Notes: generated by a model not told the origin, from the letters alone. A stretch of 64,000 nt of DNA from Veillonella sp. VA142 (GCF_003992135.1 NZ_RQVN01000004.1:80482-144481); one strand, 5' to 3'; positions 47,101 through 56,054 are shown, numbered from the stretch's first letter. Numbers and translations are program-made.

Positions 47101-47676
47101 AGGTTTTAATTCATCATATTCTAATACTTCGATTTTTTGGATTTCGTGAGAAGTACGGAAACCGTCAAAGAAGTTGATGAAAGGAACGCGAGTTTTTAAC
47201 GCTGTTAAATGCGCAACTGGAGCAAGATCCATAACTTCTTGTACAGAAGATTCTGCTAACATAGCACAACCAGCAGCACGAGCTGCCATAACGTCTTGAT
47301 GGTCACCAAAGATAGACAATGCTTGCGCTGCGATAGCACGAGCTGCTACATGGAATACACCTGGAAGTAACTCACCAGACACTTTGTACAAGTTAGGTAA
47401 CATCAATAATAGACCTTGAGAAGATGTGAAAGTAGTTGTCAATGCACCAGCTTGTAAAGAACCGTGAACTGCTGCTGCAGCGCCGGCTTCGGATTGCATT
47501 TCAACAACCTGTACAGTATGACCGAACAAGTTTTTACGGCCTTGTCCTGCCCATTCATCCACATGTTCTGGCATTGGAGAAGATGGAGTGATTGGATAAA
47601 TCGCTGCCACTTCGGAAAAACCATACGCTACGTGAGCCGCAGCTTGGTTGCCGTCCATAGTTTTCATTTTACGCAT
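44125..47676 (-). CDS. nifJ: Pyruvate:ferredoxin (flavodoxin) oxidoreductase, single chain
   Basis: Encodes 1183 residues, the homodimeric fused form. The N-terminal pyruvate-binding domain has YPITPSSPMPE. The middle has two 4Fe-4S motifs (CIQCNQCSFVCPH and CLGCGNCVNICPAP). The C-terminal TPP domain has GACAGCGETPYAKL and GDGWAYDIGFGGLDHV with DTEVYSNTGGQASKSTR. It oxidises pyruvate to acetyl-CoA and CO2, reducing ferredoxin; central to anaerobic lactate use. AAGGAGGC precedes the start by 10 nt. It is divergent from a LysR gene across 420 nt rich in inverted repeats. Confidence 0.97.
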   Translation of the reverse strand: MRKMKTMDGNQAAAHVAYGFSEVAAIYPITPSSPMPEHVDEWAGQGRKNLFGHTVQVVEMQSEAGAAAAVHGSLQAGALTTTFTSSQGLLLMLPNLYKVSGELLPGVFHVAARAIAAQALSIFGDHQDVMAARAAGCAMLAESSVQEVMDLAPVAHLTALKTRVPFINFFDGFRTSHEIQKIEVLEYDELKPLVDQEALEAFRQRALNPDAPVTRGTAENPDIYFQHREASNPFYLEVPNVVEHYMHEINKITGRNYQLFNYYGAEDATDVIVTMGSSAQVATETVDYLRAQGRKVGFVQIHLFRPFSTERFAAALPKTVERVAVLDRTKEPGALAEPLFLDVQAALVQHNINAKVFGGRYGLSSKDVIPADLVAVFDNMLAEEGKRFFTLGINDDVTNLSLNRAEGVSVKTEGLTGCKFWGFGSDGTVGANKSAIKIIGDHTDMYAQAYFDYDSKKSGGVTMSHLRFGKNPINKPYLVTEPEFIACHRQSYVHEYDLLRGIKHGGTFLLNCTWGPEELAEKLPAKLRRTIAEKELNFYIINAAKIAAEIGLGGRINMVTQAAFFKLTEDTIIPIDKAVEYLKDSIEKTYGKKGADVVAMNNEAVDQGVGALVKVEVPAAWKDAKDSEDTFEKSSCTTCPSYVANIAKPVNAQAGYDLPVSAFTGYEDGTLPSGTAAFEKRGAALFVPHWIKENCIQCNQCSFVCPHATIRPVLATAEEAAAGPENFETIPEMMTKGELQFRIAVSPLDCLGCGNCVNICPAPKGKAIEMRPIDGELEFAPAWDYGVALPTKSHPMKQETVKGSQFKTPLLEFSGACAGCGETPYAKLITQLFGDRMMIANATGCSSIWGASMPASPYTKNQQGQGPAWANSLFEDNAEFGYGMFIGTEKIRAQLADTVASIAETADETTKQVLDLWLEKRLQGEGTRDRAKAVIDALSKVEQTEAVKEVLAKKQYLVKRSQWIFGGDGWAYDIGFGGLDHVLASGEDVNVFVFDTEVYSNTGGQASKSTRVGAVAQFAAQGKRTNKKDLGMIAMTYGNIYVAQVGMGADMNQLMKALAEAEAYPGPSLIIAYAPCINHGIKGGMGNAQAETKQAVASGYWDLYRYNPALKAQGKNPFSLDSKEPDYELFDSFLGKEVRYTSLGKAVPAMSKELLEINKQLAKERRQSYVRLQKGFEDELQQG

Positions 47677-47793
47677 GTTAAAATAGCCTCCTTACAGCAA
47701 ATAAAAATTAACACTTGTAGTTACATACAAAACAGGGGGATGTATACAGATTCTTATCCAAGCACTCGCTAGACGAATCTTCCCCTCAGAGTA

Positions 47794-47973
47794 TCAAAAT
47801 GTTTTGAAATATGAATCATTTATTTCTAAAAAGATTGCATATGTTGCAAAAATGTAATAATATATTAGTTATATAGTACCTCTTTGCAAATTTGTGAAGT
47901 AGCAACTCTACTTCGCAACAAATTGATATAGCCTTATGGTTTCATTATACATTGAGAACGAGAACTTCGCAAT
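47794..47973. promoter_or_regulatory. Palindromes in the nifJ-lysR intergenic region
   Basis: In the 420-nt divergent spacer: TCAAAA-TG-TTTTGA (47794-47807), a perfect 14-bp palindrome; and AATTTGTGAAGTAG / CTACTTCGCAACAAATT (47889-47923), a long inverted repeat with a 3-nt bulge. ACTTCGCAA recurs near 47965. They are candidate LysR-type or redox-regulator sites (inference). I could not place a confident nifJ promoter. Nothing else is recognised in the gap. Confidence 0.45.
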
Positions 47974-48096
47974 ACCATATAGACTATGTACATTGCTAAT
48001 TATGCGATTATCAATTTACATTTTTTCATATAATATTGCTTAATTAGCATACTAAAAAAGAGGGCTTTTGTTATTACCATATGTAAGAGGTGCGTT

Positions 48097-49029
48097 ATGG
48101 ACTTTCATCACTTAAAATACTTCGTAGAAGTAGCGGATCAAAAAAGTTTCAGCAAGGCCGCAAGAAATCTTCACATTTCACAATCTGCTATCAGCCGTAC
48201 CATAAAAGCTCTAGAAGATGAGCTAGGTGTTGTATTATTCATTCGTAATGCAAAATCCGTTGAAATGACTGACGGTGGCACCATCTTTTTAACCCATGCA
48301 AAACGGGTTGTCTTTATGTTTGAACATTTAAAAATCGATTTCGAAAATGAATTCCGCTTAGAGCAAGGTTCTGTACTCATTGGTTTACCTCCTGTAACAG
48401 ACGCTCCTATCTTTGCGCAATTACTAGGTGAGTTCAAACAAACTTACCCTCAAATCGATTTGGAATTATATGAACACGGTTCTAAGAAAATAGAAATCTC
48501 AGTCCAAGAAGGTCTCATCGATGTGGGTATCATCTGTACTAAACCGAACGCCAAAGAATTTGATTCCTTCTATTTAACAAGTGATCCTTTAAGCGTTATC
48601 TTGCCAAAAGATAATCCATTAGCAGAAGAAGAATCTATCTCTCTTGATCAATTAGCAGACCAATCTTTCGTATTACATAAAGATGATTTTAATTTACACG
48701 ATGAAATTGTAAAATCTTGTAAATCTGTGGGCTTCCAACCGCACATAGTATTTGAAACAAGCCAACGTGATTTGATGTTGCAAACCGTTGCCGCTCACTT
48801 AGCAATTGCTTTATTGCCTAGCCGCTTATGCCCTACGGAAGATGAAAATACAAAAGTTGGATCCAGCGTTGTAGTACGCCCTTTAGTGAACCCTGAAATT
48901 ATGCATACCTTACATGTGATCTGGAAAAAAGGACATTATCTATCTCACGCATCCCGCTTATGGTTAGACTTCGTGATGGCACGCTTGCCGTTGATTCCTG
49001 GCGACACCCATGATGAAACAGCTGAGTAA
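48097..49029 (+). CDS. LysR-family transcriptional regulator
   Basis: Encodes 310 residues. The N-terminal winged helix-turn-helix is textbook: MDFHHLKYFVEVADQKSFSKAARNLHISQSAISRTIKALEDELG. A periplasmic-binding-like effector domain follows from about 90. It is divergent from nifJ, so control of pyruvate oxidation is a reasonable guess (inference). GAGGTG precedes the start. The 3' end overlaps the next gene by 20 nt. Confidence 0.92.
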   Translation: MDFHHLKYFVEVADQKSFSKAARNLHISQSAISRTIKALEDELGVVLFIRNAKSVEMTDGGTIFLTHAKRVVFMFEHLKIDFENEFRLEQGSVLIGLPPVTDAPIFAQLLGEFKQTYPQIDLELYEHGSKKIEISVQEGLIDVGIICTKPNAKEFDSFYLTSDPLSVILPKDNPLAEEESISLDQLADQSFVLHKDDFNLHDEIVKSCKSVGFQPHIVFETSQRDLMLQTVAAHLAIALLPSRLCPTEDENTKVGSSVVVRPLVNPEIMHTLHVIWKKGHYLSHASRLWLDFVMARLPLIPGDTHDETAE

Positions 49030-49420
49030 TCTACTTCTAAAAGTAGGCACTCTCCTACGTAAGCCCCTATTTTGGATTATCCTCTATGTACTAAGCACAA
49101 CCTATTGGATGGTGTCACAACAACTAGAAATTGACACCCTGAAAGAACGCATCGATATGGAGCACACCATGGAACATAGCGATACCTTTCACTATCGCTT
49201 AACCAACCTAGAAAGCATCAGTAACTCTCACGGAGAACGCCTAAAAGAACTAGAACGAGACAGCTGGCAGCTCAAACGCTTTGCCAACCAACACCAGTTC
49301 CGCATCATGCAGCTAGAGTGGGAACACCCCAACATAGAGGCTCCAGAACCAAGCAAAGCAACACCGGTGAAAACACCATTCAAAGCAAACCCAACCAACG
49401 TCCCAGACGTTAAAAAATAA
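49010..49420 (+). CDS. Small membrane-anchored coiled-coil protein, unknown
   Basis: Encodes 136 residues. One membrane segment (about 17-36, KPLFWIILYVLSTTYWMV) is followed by a charged helix with heptad spacing (about 40-105) and a Pro/Thr/Lys-rich tail. No known family recognised. It overlaps the LysR gene by 20 nt in another frame, so it is translationally coupled. The topology resembles small division or septum proteins, but no motif supports that. A terminator follows. Confidence 0.65.
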   Translation: MMKQLSNLLLKVGTLLRKPLFWIILYVLSTTYWMVSQQLEIDTLKERIDMEHTMEHSDTFHYRLTNLESISNSHGERLKELERDSWQLKRFANQHQFRIMQLEWEHPNIEAPEPSKATPVKTPFKANPTNVPDVKK

Positions 49421-49424
49421 AATA

Positions 49425-49467
49425 AAGGACTGTACCAAGTGCATTAGCATTATGTACAGTCCTTTTT
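49425..49467 (+). terminator. Terminator of the lysR operon
   Basis: AAGGACTGTAC-18 nt-GTACAGTCCTTTTTA: an 11-bp perfect stem plus T5. Confidence 0.85.
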
Positions 49468-49500
49468 ATATTCCATTTGCGATATCATAAATCTGTTTGC

Positions 49501-49787
49501 GACGCCTACCTAAGCACTTACTACATTTGAAAAGGAGGGATAGGCGAGGTATAAAGAATTTGCGGTAGCATCTTTCCGTGCGACGCCTATCTTAACACTG
49601 ACTGTATACGAAAAGGGGGATATATGGGAGTAAAAAAGAATTTGCAACAGCATATTCCCCTATGACGCCTACCTAAGCACTTACTACATTTGAAAAGGAG
49701 GGATATGTGAGATATAAAAACAATTTGCGGCAGCATGTTTTTATATCTCACATATCCCTCCTACCCATTTCGAGTATAAGTGCTTAG
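49501..49787. repeat. Array of three ~82-bp hairpin repeats
   Basis: Units begin GACGCC at 49501, 49582 and 49664. Units 1 and 3 share their first 42 nt exactly. Each unit has a core AATTTGC(GG/AA)(T/C)AGCAT flanked by complementary arms. In unit 3 the arms are a perfect 25-bp inverted repeat (49697-49721 / 49737-49761) with a 15-nt loop. Distal arms CTAAGCACTTA (49673-49683) / TAAGTGCTTAG (49777-49787) also pair. The last arm contains the stop codon of the downstream minus-strand gene. Confidence 0.88.
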
Positions 49788-50941
49788 TGTATAAGGAGCA
49801 TCCATTCGAGGAACGTACACAGTACATAAGCAATAATAAACTTCACTTTCTGTTTCCGATCCCGATCTTCATCAGCCACTTTCAACCGATGTGCCAAGAA
49901 TCGTTTATCCCGTATTTGCATTAACATTTCCACGATGTGCTCTTGTCGTTTCACAACGTTTTTATCATTCTCTAGGGCCTGCTTTTGCATCGCAATACGT
50001 CGCTGTAATCGTCGCATCTGTATCTTAATGTTATTGCTCACAAAGACAGATTGCCATTTTTTCCTCGTTTCAAAATACATATAAATATACCGAGGAATAT
50101 TCATAACGATAAAACTAAACAGTAAAATACTTAAGGAAATAAAGAAATATGTGGAAAAGGAAAAATCCTGTAACTCTTCATGAGGTAAGTAATGGTTCAA
50201 GATAATAAAACTCACCCAAACTCCTATAGGCATTAATAAGGCAGCCGCCATATCGATGGATCGAACCCAGTTCGTTTTTACAGGCATTTCAGGCGCAGAA
50301 TATGTTTCTAGTTTCTGATGAAATGCATAGTACTCCACTTGCAATACTGATTGCCCCGATTTGATCCCTGTTAGCAAAACAGGTCCTACACTTTCTTTTG
50401 AGCGTTGCGGCCAAGGAATGAACTGTCGTATCGTACTATTCGGCGACAAATCAAATCGAATAATGCCTTTTTTTTCTAATCGCATAGATGATGTATCATC
50501 ATCGATACTGAAAGGATTAAAAAACATTCCTAATACATGTAAGCTCCAATTCCCAAAAAGATGGGTAATGATATTTAAGAATAAACCTCCCATATCTACG
50601 TTAGCTACATCCACTTTAATTTGAATAGTTGATGTATAATCATCAAACCAAATATCATCAACATCAAACTCCACATTGATGACATTCCCCAGTTTGGTGA
50701 TGACATTCATAAATACCTTATTATTTGGTTCAAATTCGAAGATTATAGAATGAAAGAACCAATGATTACGCACTACCGATCGCATCTTGCGGTTGACTGC
50801 TTCTTCCTCAATGGATAGCATACGATGATCATACAATGTATTTCCATCTTCTAATGACTCAGGTAAACGTGGGCCTTCTATATGTGTTTGTGTAGTTACA
50901 GCATTAGCTAACTTCAATAGCTTAGTAACTAATTGTCCCAT
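49784..50941 (-). CDS. Membrane protein of unknown function, 385 residues
   Basis: Not recognised. A soluble N-terminal domain of about 230 residues has a repeating beta-like pattern (IIFEFEPNNKVFMNVITKLGNVINVEFDVDDIWF). Two adjacent membrane segments (about 235-257 and 266-290) follow, then a basic coiled coil (about 308-350) and a last hydrophobic segment (368-385). It is alone on its transcript. The 3' end runs into the hairpin repeat array, so the array may serve as its terminator. Confidence 0.65.
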   Translation of the reverse strand: MGQLVTKLLKLANAVTTQTHIEGPRLPESLEDGNTLYDHRMLSIEEEAVNRKMRSVVRNHWFFHSIIFEFEPNNKVFMNVITKLGNVINVEFDVDDIWFDDYTSTIQIKVDVANVDMGGLFLNIITHLFGNWSLHVLGMFFNPFSIDDDTSSMRLEKKGIIRFDLSPNSTIRQFIPWPQRSKESVGPVLLTGIKSGQSVLQVEYYAFHQKLETYSAPEMPVKTNWVRSIDMAAALLMPIGVWVSFIILNHYLPHEELQDFSFSTYFFISLSILLFSFIVMNIPRYIYMYFETRKKWQSVFVSNNIKIQMRRLQRRIAMQKQALENDKNVVKRQEHIVEMLMQIRDKRFLAHRLKVADEDRDRKQKVKFIIAYVLCTFLEWMLLIH

Positions 50942-51025
50942 ATATATCTCCTATCTAGTAGGTTATCTCAATCTAAGTGATACACTTTTATAATCATCAC
51001 AATTATATCATAGTCCCCCCATAAA

Positions 51026-51072
51026 TGAAAGAATAGCCCTATATAGCATATTCACTATAGGTAAGGCTATTC
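51026..51072 (-). terminator. Terminator of cydDC
   Basis: GAATAGCC (51031-51038) / GGCTATTC (51065-51072) with an inner CTATA/TATAG stem, followed on the minus strand by TTTCATTT. Confidence 0.6.
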
Positions 51073-51095
51073 ATATCTTATAGATATTCTGCGTA

Positions 51096-54000
51096 TTAAA
51101 TTCGTTCCATGCTTAACCGATGGTATTCATAAAATCGGCCCTGTAAAGCTAATAAGTTTTCATAGGTTCCACTTTCCACAATACGTCCTCGTTCCAAGAA
51201 CAAGATACGATCCATCTCATGAAGCTGTTCAATATGGTGTGTAATGTATAACACAGTTTTTCCTTGGAACAAGGTGCTCAACTGGTCTTGTACTAAGTGT
51301 CGAGTCACTTGGTCTAATCCTTCTAATGGTTCATCCAAGAGCAAAATCTCTGCATCACGTAAATACAACCGTGCCATTCCCAAACGTTGTCGTTGTCCTC
51401 CGCTAAGACCCATTCCCCCTTGCCCAACTATAGTCCGCAAGCCTTTCGGTAAGCTTCGTACCCAGTCCGCCAGTTGTACTGCTTCTAAAGCTTGCCATAC
51501 ATCTTCATCGGTAGCGCTCGGCTTGGCCAATCGGACGTTATCACCAATGGTAGCATGGAATACATAGATATCTTGGGTAGCGAATGCCATATGTGATTGT
51601 AATTGCTCCTCTGAAAGAGTCCTTGTATCAACTCCATCAATAGAGATAGTACCACTGTAATCATACCATCGTTGCAATAGAGCAAATAAGGTGCTTTTCC
51701 CAGATCCACTAGGTCCCACAATAGCCACTTTCTCACCTTTTTGAATGGACAAGTCTAACCCATCATAGATAGGTAGGACATCGTAGGCAAAAGATACCGA
51801 TTGTACACAAACCATCGGGGATTTTCTCTCCGCCATTGTACAGTTTACAATATCATCCAATTTCCTTGCTAAATTTTTTGACTGTTGTAAGGTAGTACTG
51901 ATTCCTTCACTATCATACAAGTATTCATGCTCAATATTTACTTTTGCCTTCATCACACTTGTAGTATTTGTACTATGCCCTGATGGTCCCTCCAACTGTT
52001 CTAATCGTTCCATGGCTAAAGCACTTTCATAGCCATGTAAGGATGCCTCTGTCATAGGTTGCAACACTTCAAAGTATGACTGCAATCCGATAGCAATAAC
52101 AGCTACCCACAGTGGTCCAAAGGAGCTTCCATCGATTGCCCATACCCCAACCACTACTCCCACTAGTAACGCTGATTGGGCTAACCCTAAAATGATTGTC
52201 TGATTCCAACGAACACCACGATTCCATAATCCTTGCCAACCATCAAACGCATTAAAAGATACTTTCATAGACTGTACAAATCGCATTTCTTGATGACTCA
52301 TAATAATATCTACTACACCATGAATCGATTCGATTAATTCTTCTTTCATGCGTCCTCTCGTATGTAGTCGCATAGGTGGGACTCGTCGCAATGCATAGGT
52401 AATACCCATCGGTAGCACCACGCCTACAATAATACTATACAGTGCAATCACGATGGCTACTATAGGGTGCAATTGATATCCAATAATACAGCCTAGTACT
52501 GCAACACCGAGGAATGACAAGCTAGGCACTAACGTACGCAAATAAAAAAACTGTAACGTTTCAATATCTGCCATAATCCGCCCTAGCAAGTCACCCATTT
52601 TCATAGATTGAAAGATAGCTGGAACTAGTGGTTCTAGCCGCCTAAAGAAAGCAATACGCAATTCGTATAAACCCTGGAACGCCATAGAATGCGACACATA
52701 TCGCTCCCCATAGCGGCAGATAGCACGGCTAATCCCAAAAAATCGAACTCCTACGATAGCCAAGCTAAGTACCACTAATACAGGATGCTCCGAGGCTTTC
52801 GTTATGAGCCATGTAGATGTAGTCAGTAATCCAATATTCATGAGCACCGTGGCCATGGCAAAAATGACGCTTCCCACTAACAAAACTCTATGCTGAGATA
52901 GTACATTCCATAACGATATCAACCCACGGCGTATATCCGGTTCTTTTACAGATTCCCTCACTTCATGTTGCCATTCATCATCGTTTACTATGCTTGGTTC
53001 CATCGCAGTTCGAGTCATAGTGTCGTAGTCCATCTTGTATGTCTCCACGATTTTCTCTTGTACCATCGATTCAGCGTTTATTCTAGTATCTTCCTTAGCA
53101 TGTAATACATCTAATTGGTATAGATTGGTTGGACCGGATTGAGTCTTCCTATCTTGAAGTTCAGCATTAGTGCTGCACACTGTTTCTGGAGCTCGATTCA
53201 ACCGTTCTACACCCTCATTCTCCACAGCAAGCTTTCGTATCACAGGATTACTATAGGTATTTACTAAGGATGCAAAATATCCATTTTGTGTCACTAAATC
53301 CGTATAACTACCAGATTCCACTAATCGTCCTTCTCGCATCACAAATAAGACATCTACATACTTCATGGTTTGTACACGATGTCCCACATAAAGAACGATT
53401 TTATCTTTCCCGTAATCACGCAATACTTGCATGATTAGATTTTCTGTTTCTACATCTAAATGGGCCGTCACTTCATCAAGGATAAGGATTTGTGCTGGTC
53501 GTAATAAGGTTCGTCCTAACGCTAATCGTTGGCGTTGTCCGCCGGACAATCCGTAGCCACCTTCTCCAATCATTGTATCTAACCCCAATGGTAAGGTAGA
53601 CACAAAATTAGCTAATTGCACTTCATCTAGTACTTTCCATAACGCTTCATCCGTTACCTCTAACCCAAATTGTAAATTCTCCCGTAAAGTACCACTCATG
53701 ATATACGGTGTTTGACTGAGATAGGCGATTTGTTTGTGATACCACTGACTGTCTAAGGTTTGTAAATTATAACCATCCACTGTAACCTGTCCCTTAGTAG
53801 GCGTCAATAATTGCATAAGCACATTAGATATAGTCGTCTTACCGGCTCCACTTTCACCAACTAGCATATGGGATCGCCCACGTTCCAATACACCTGTGAA
53901 AGTCTCTAGTCCCATATGGTCTGTTTCATATTGGTATGCCACATCAAGGAGCTCAATCGTTTGAATCGGCTTTTCTAGTGTTTCTCGACCTGTACGAACT

Positions 54001-54944
54001 ACTTCGATACCAGATATTAGATACTCTTGTACCGCTGTCAAACTCACCTTACCAGACAAACCCGTATGGAAAGCAGATCCTAGTTGTCGTAAAGGTGCAT
54101 AGAAATCCGGTGCCAGTAACAAGATAAAGAAAGCTGGCAAAAACTCTACTTCACCATAGACTAAAGACACCCCTAAATAAACAGCAATCATAGCCGTACT
54201 AATAGTACCAATTAATTCCAACACTAAGGCAGATAAAAAGGCTATCCGCAACACTTTTAGTGTGGCATCACGGAACTCTCCAGATAATCGACCGATGACA
54301 TGAACTTGTTCTTTAGATCTACCAAATACTTTCAACGTCGTTAATCCTTGTAGTACATCAAGAAAATGTCCCCCTAAGAATTGCATGTGATCCCATTGTT
54401 GTTTGTTTAATTTGTCTGCTTTTTGACCGATAAGAATCATAAAGAAAGGAATTAAAGGATAGGTAATTAATAAAATCCATCCAATCCAAGATACAGAATC
54501 AATTATAGCCACAGATATCATGAGAGGAATCAATACAGCATAGAGAGCTTGTGGAATGTATTGGCTCATATAGGCATCTACATGGTCTAATCCATCTGTC
54601 AAAATATGTGCGACAGATCCAGTGCTCTCGGATTGGCGAACACCTTGGGCTAACATATGATGCAAGACTCGATTCCGTAGATCCTCATGAACAGCACTGG
54701 CAACATGATCTCGTAACCACTGTTCTCCATAGGAACATACCATACGCATACTAATCATAGCTCCCAATATAGCCATCATACCATAGGATACATGCTCACC
54801 TTGTACTACCAATCCATCTATGATATACGCAAAGGCATACGCCTGACCTAGCGTTGCTACGGTACCAAGTAAGGTCAGCAACAACATACCTCCATAAGAA
54901 CGAGGATGCAATTTTACTAATTGCCAGGCAAAGGAATGAAACAT
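51096..54944 (-). CDS. cydDC: Fused CydD-CydC thiol/haem ABC exporter for cytochrome bd assembly
   Basis: Encodes 1282 residues from the ATG at 54944 (AGGAGA upstream); a longer frame is unsupported. It consists of two complete exporter half-transporters in one chain. The first has six membrane segments, then Walker A GESGAGKTTISN, signature LSGGQRQRLALGR, Walker B ILILDEVTAHLD. A variable linker (about 585-690) joins the second membrane domain, with GPSGSGKSTLFALL, LSGGQRQRLGMARL and ILLLDEPLEGLD. CydDC exports cysteine/glutathione or handles haem so that cytochrome bd matures. It lies downstream of cydA-cydB, fitting the role. CydD and CydC are separate genes in E. coli. Confidence 0.93.
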   Translation of the reverse strand: MFHSFAWQLVKLHPRSYGGMLLLTLLGTVATLGQAYAFAYIIDGLVVQGEHVSYGMMAILGAMISMRMVCSYGEQWLRDHVASAVHEDLRNRVLHHMLAQGVRQSESTGSVAHILTDGLDHVDAYMSQYIPQALYAVLIPLMISVAIIDSVSWIGWILLITYPLIPFFMILIGQKADKLNKQQWDHMQFLGGHFLDVLQGLTTLKVFGRSKEQVHVIGRLSGEFRDATLKVLRIAFLSALVLELIGTISTAMIAVYLGVSLVYGEVEFLPAFFILLLAPDFYAPLRQLGSAFHTGLSGKVSLTAVQEYLISGIEVVRTGRETLEKPIQTIELLDVAYQYETDHMGLETFTGVLERGRSHMLVGESGAGKTTISNVLMQLLTPTKGQVTVDGYNLQTLDSQWYHKQIAYLSQTPYIMSGTLRENLQFGLEVTDEALWKVLDEVQLANFVSTLPLGLDTMIGEGGYGLSGGQRQRLALGRTLLRPAQILILDEVTAHLDVETENLIMQVLRDYGKDKIVLYVGHRVQTMKYVDVLFVMREGRLVESGSYTDLVTQNGYFASLVNTYSNPVIRKLAVENEGVERLNRAPETVCSTNAELQDRKTQSGPTNLYQLDVLHAKEDTRINAESMVQEKIVETYKMDYDTMTRTAMEPSIVNDDEWQHEVRESVKEPDIRRGLISLWNVLSQHRVLLVGSVIFAMATVLMNIGLLTTSTWLITKASEHPVLVVLSLAIVGVRFFGISRAICRYGERYVSHSMAFQGLYELRIAFFRRLEPLVPAIFQSMKMGDLLGRIMADIETLQFFYLRTLVPSLSFLGVAVLGCIIGYQLHPIVAIVIALYSIIVGVVLPMGITYALRRVPPMRLHTRGRMKEELIESIHGVVDIIMSHQEMRFVQSMKVSFNAFDGWQGLWNRGVRWNQTIILGLAQSALLVGVVVGVWAIDGSSFGPLWVAVIAIGLQSYFEVLQPMTEASLHGYESALAMERLEQLEGPSGHSTNTTSVMKAKVNIEHEYLYDSEGISTTLQQSKNLARKLDDIVNCTMAERKSPMVCVQSVSFAYDVLPIYDGLDLSIQKGEKVAIVGPSGSGKSTLFALLQRWYDYSGTISIDGVDTRTLSEEQLQSHMAFATQDIYVFHATIGDNVRLAKPSATDEDVWQALEAVQLADWVRSLPKGLRTIVGQGGMGLSGGQRQRLGMARLYLRDAEILLLDEPLEGLDQVTRHLVQDQLSTLFQGKTVLYITHHIEQLHEMDRILFLERGRIVESGTYENLLALQGRFYEYHRLSMERI

Positions 54945-54992
54945 AAGGTCTCCTTTCAGAATCATAACATATAGATTCCTTATATATGCAAC

Positions 54993-55019
54993 AAAAGGGA
55001 CGTGAAACCACGCCCCTTT
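54993..55019 (-). terminator. Partial terminator between cydB and cydDC
   Basis: Minus strand AAAGGGGCGTG-gttt-CACGTCCCTTTT, a GC-rich stem with a short T4. It could set a lower level of cydDC than cydAB. Confidence 0.65.
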
Positions 55020-55034
55020 CAAAATTACTATGAA

Positions 55035-56054
55035 TTAATAGTGTAAGTCATCTTGCGATACACGATGACGGAAGTAATAATATGCCCATGCCTGGTACAC
55101 TAATACGATAGGTACAAAGATACATGCTACAATTGTCATCAACGTCAATGTGTATGTAGAAGATGCTGCATTCATAATTGTTAAGCTATACGCTGAGTCA
55201 ATGCTAGATACCATAATGCGAGGGAATAATCCTGCAAAATAAGCTAATGTAACAAATAAGATTGTCAATGCACTGAACACAAAACCTTTACCAGTTTGGC
55301 GTGCACGTGTAAAGCCCCAAGATACCAAGAAGCTTACAATTGCTAATGCGAATGCTACAGTTGCCAATGTACTGTGGAATAAGTCAGTATATACATACGT
55401 AGCACCCACCAATACCAACGCACCTACAGCTGTGATAACGCCTTCTACTAAGGCTGCTGCACGAGCACGTTCAGAGATTTCCCCTGTTGTTTTCAAGGAA
55501 GCATATAATGCACCATGGTACAAGAATACACATACAAATGCAATACCACAAAGAATCGTGTATACACTCAATAAATCTAAGAAACCACCTACATAGTTCA
55601 TATGTTTATCAATTGGCGTACCTTGGATTAAATTACCTACAGTCACACCCCATAGAAGAGCGGGAATAGCAGAACCAAAGAAAATGCACCAGTCAAACGC
55701 ACCACGCCATGCTGGGCTTTTATCTTTACTGCGGAAGTCAAAGGACACGCCGCGAGCAATCAAAGCCGCTAACATTAAGAACAACGCTAAATAGAAACCA
55801 CTGAATAGAGTTGCATATACTTGTGGGAAGGATGCGAACATAGCACCACCAGCAGTCAACATCCATACTTGGTTACCGTCCCAAACAGGTCCGATAGTGT
55901 TGATTAATTGACGGCGTTCACGGTCTGTTTTCCCCAAGAATGGAAGCCACATACCTACACCGTAGTCAAGGCCTTCTAAAATGAAGAACCCTGTAAATAG
56001 TACACCTACTAAGATAAACCAGATTAATTCTAAATTATTTGTAATTATTTCCAT
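55035..56054 (-). CDS. cydB: Cytochrome bd ubiquinol/menaquinol oxidase subunit II
   Basis: Encodes 339 residues with about nine membrane segments. FILEGLDYGVGMWLPFLGKTDRERRQLINTIGPVWDGNQVW is the CydB signature, followed by RGVSFDFRSK. Together with CydA it reduces O2 to water using quinol. Its start overlaps cydA by 10 nt. High-affinity O2 scavenging suits an anaerobe exposed to oxygen. Confidence 0.97.
   Translation of the reverse strand: MEIITNNLELIWFILVGVLFTGFFILEGLDYGVGMWLPFLGKTDRERRQLINTIGPVWDGNQVWMLTAGGAMFASFPQVYATLFSGFYLALFLMLAALIARGVSFDFRSKDKSPAWRGAFDWCIFFGSAIPALLWGVTVGNLIQGTPIDKHMNYVGGFLDLLSVYTILCGIAFVCVFLYHGALYASLKTTGEISERARAAALVEGVITAVGALVLVGATYVYTDLFHSTLATVAFALAIVSFLVSWGFTRARQTGKGFVFSALTILFVTLAYFAGLFPRIMVSSIDSAYSLTIMNAASSTYTLTLMTIVACIFVPIVLVYQAWAYYYFRHRVSQDDLHY

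Noticed and set aside
47887..47925. Rex operator at the nifJ-lysR spacer
   Set aside because: TTTGTGAA resembles a Rex half-site but its partner is spaced too far away and mismatched; reported only as an inverted repeat.
54945..55022. 26-codon N-terminal extension of CydDC
   Set aside because: No ribosome site; it overlaps the terminator-like hairpin after cydB, while AGGAGA precedes the ATG at 54944.
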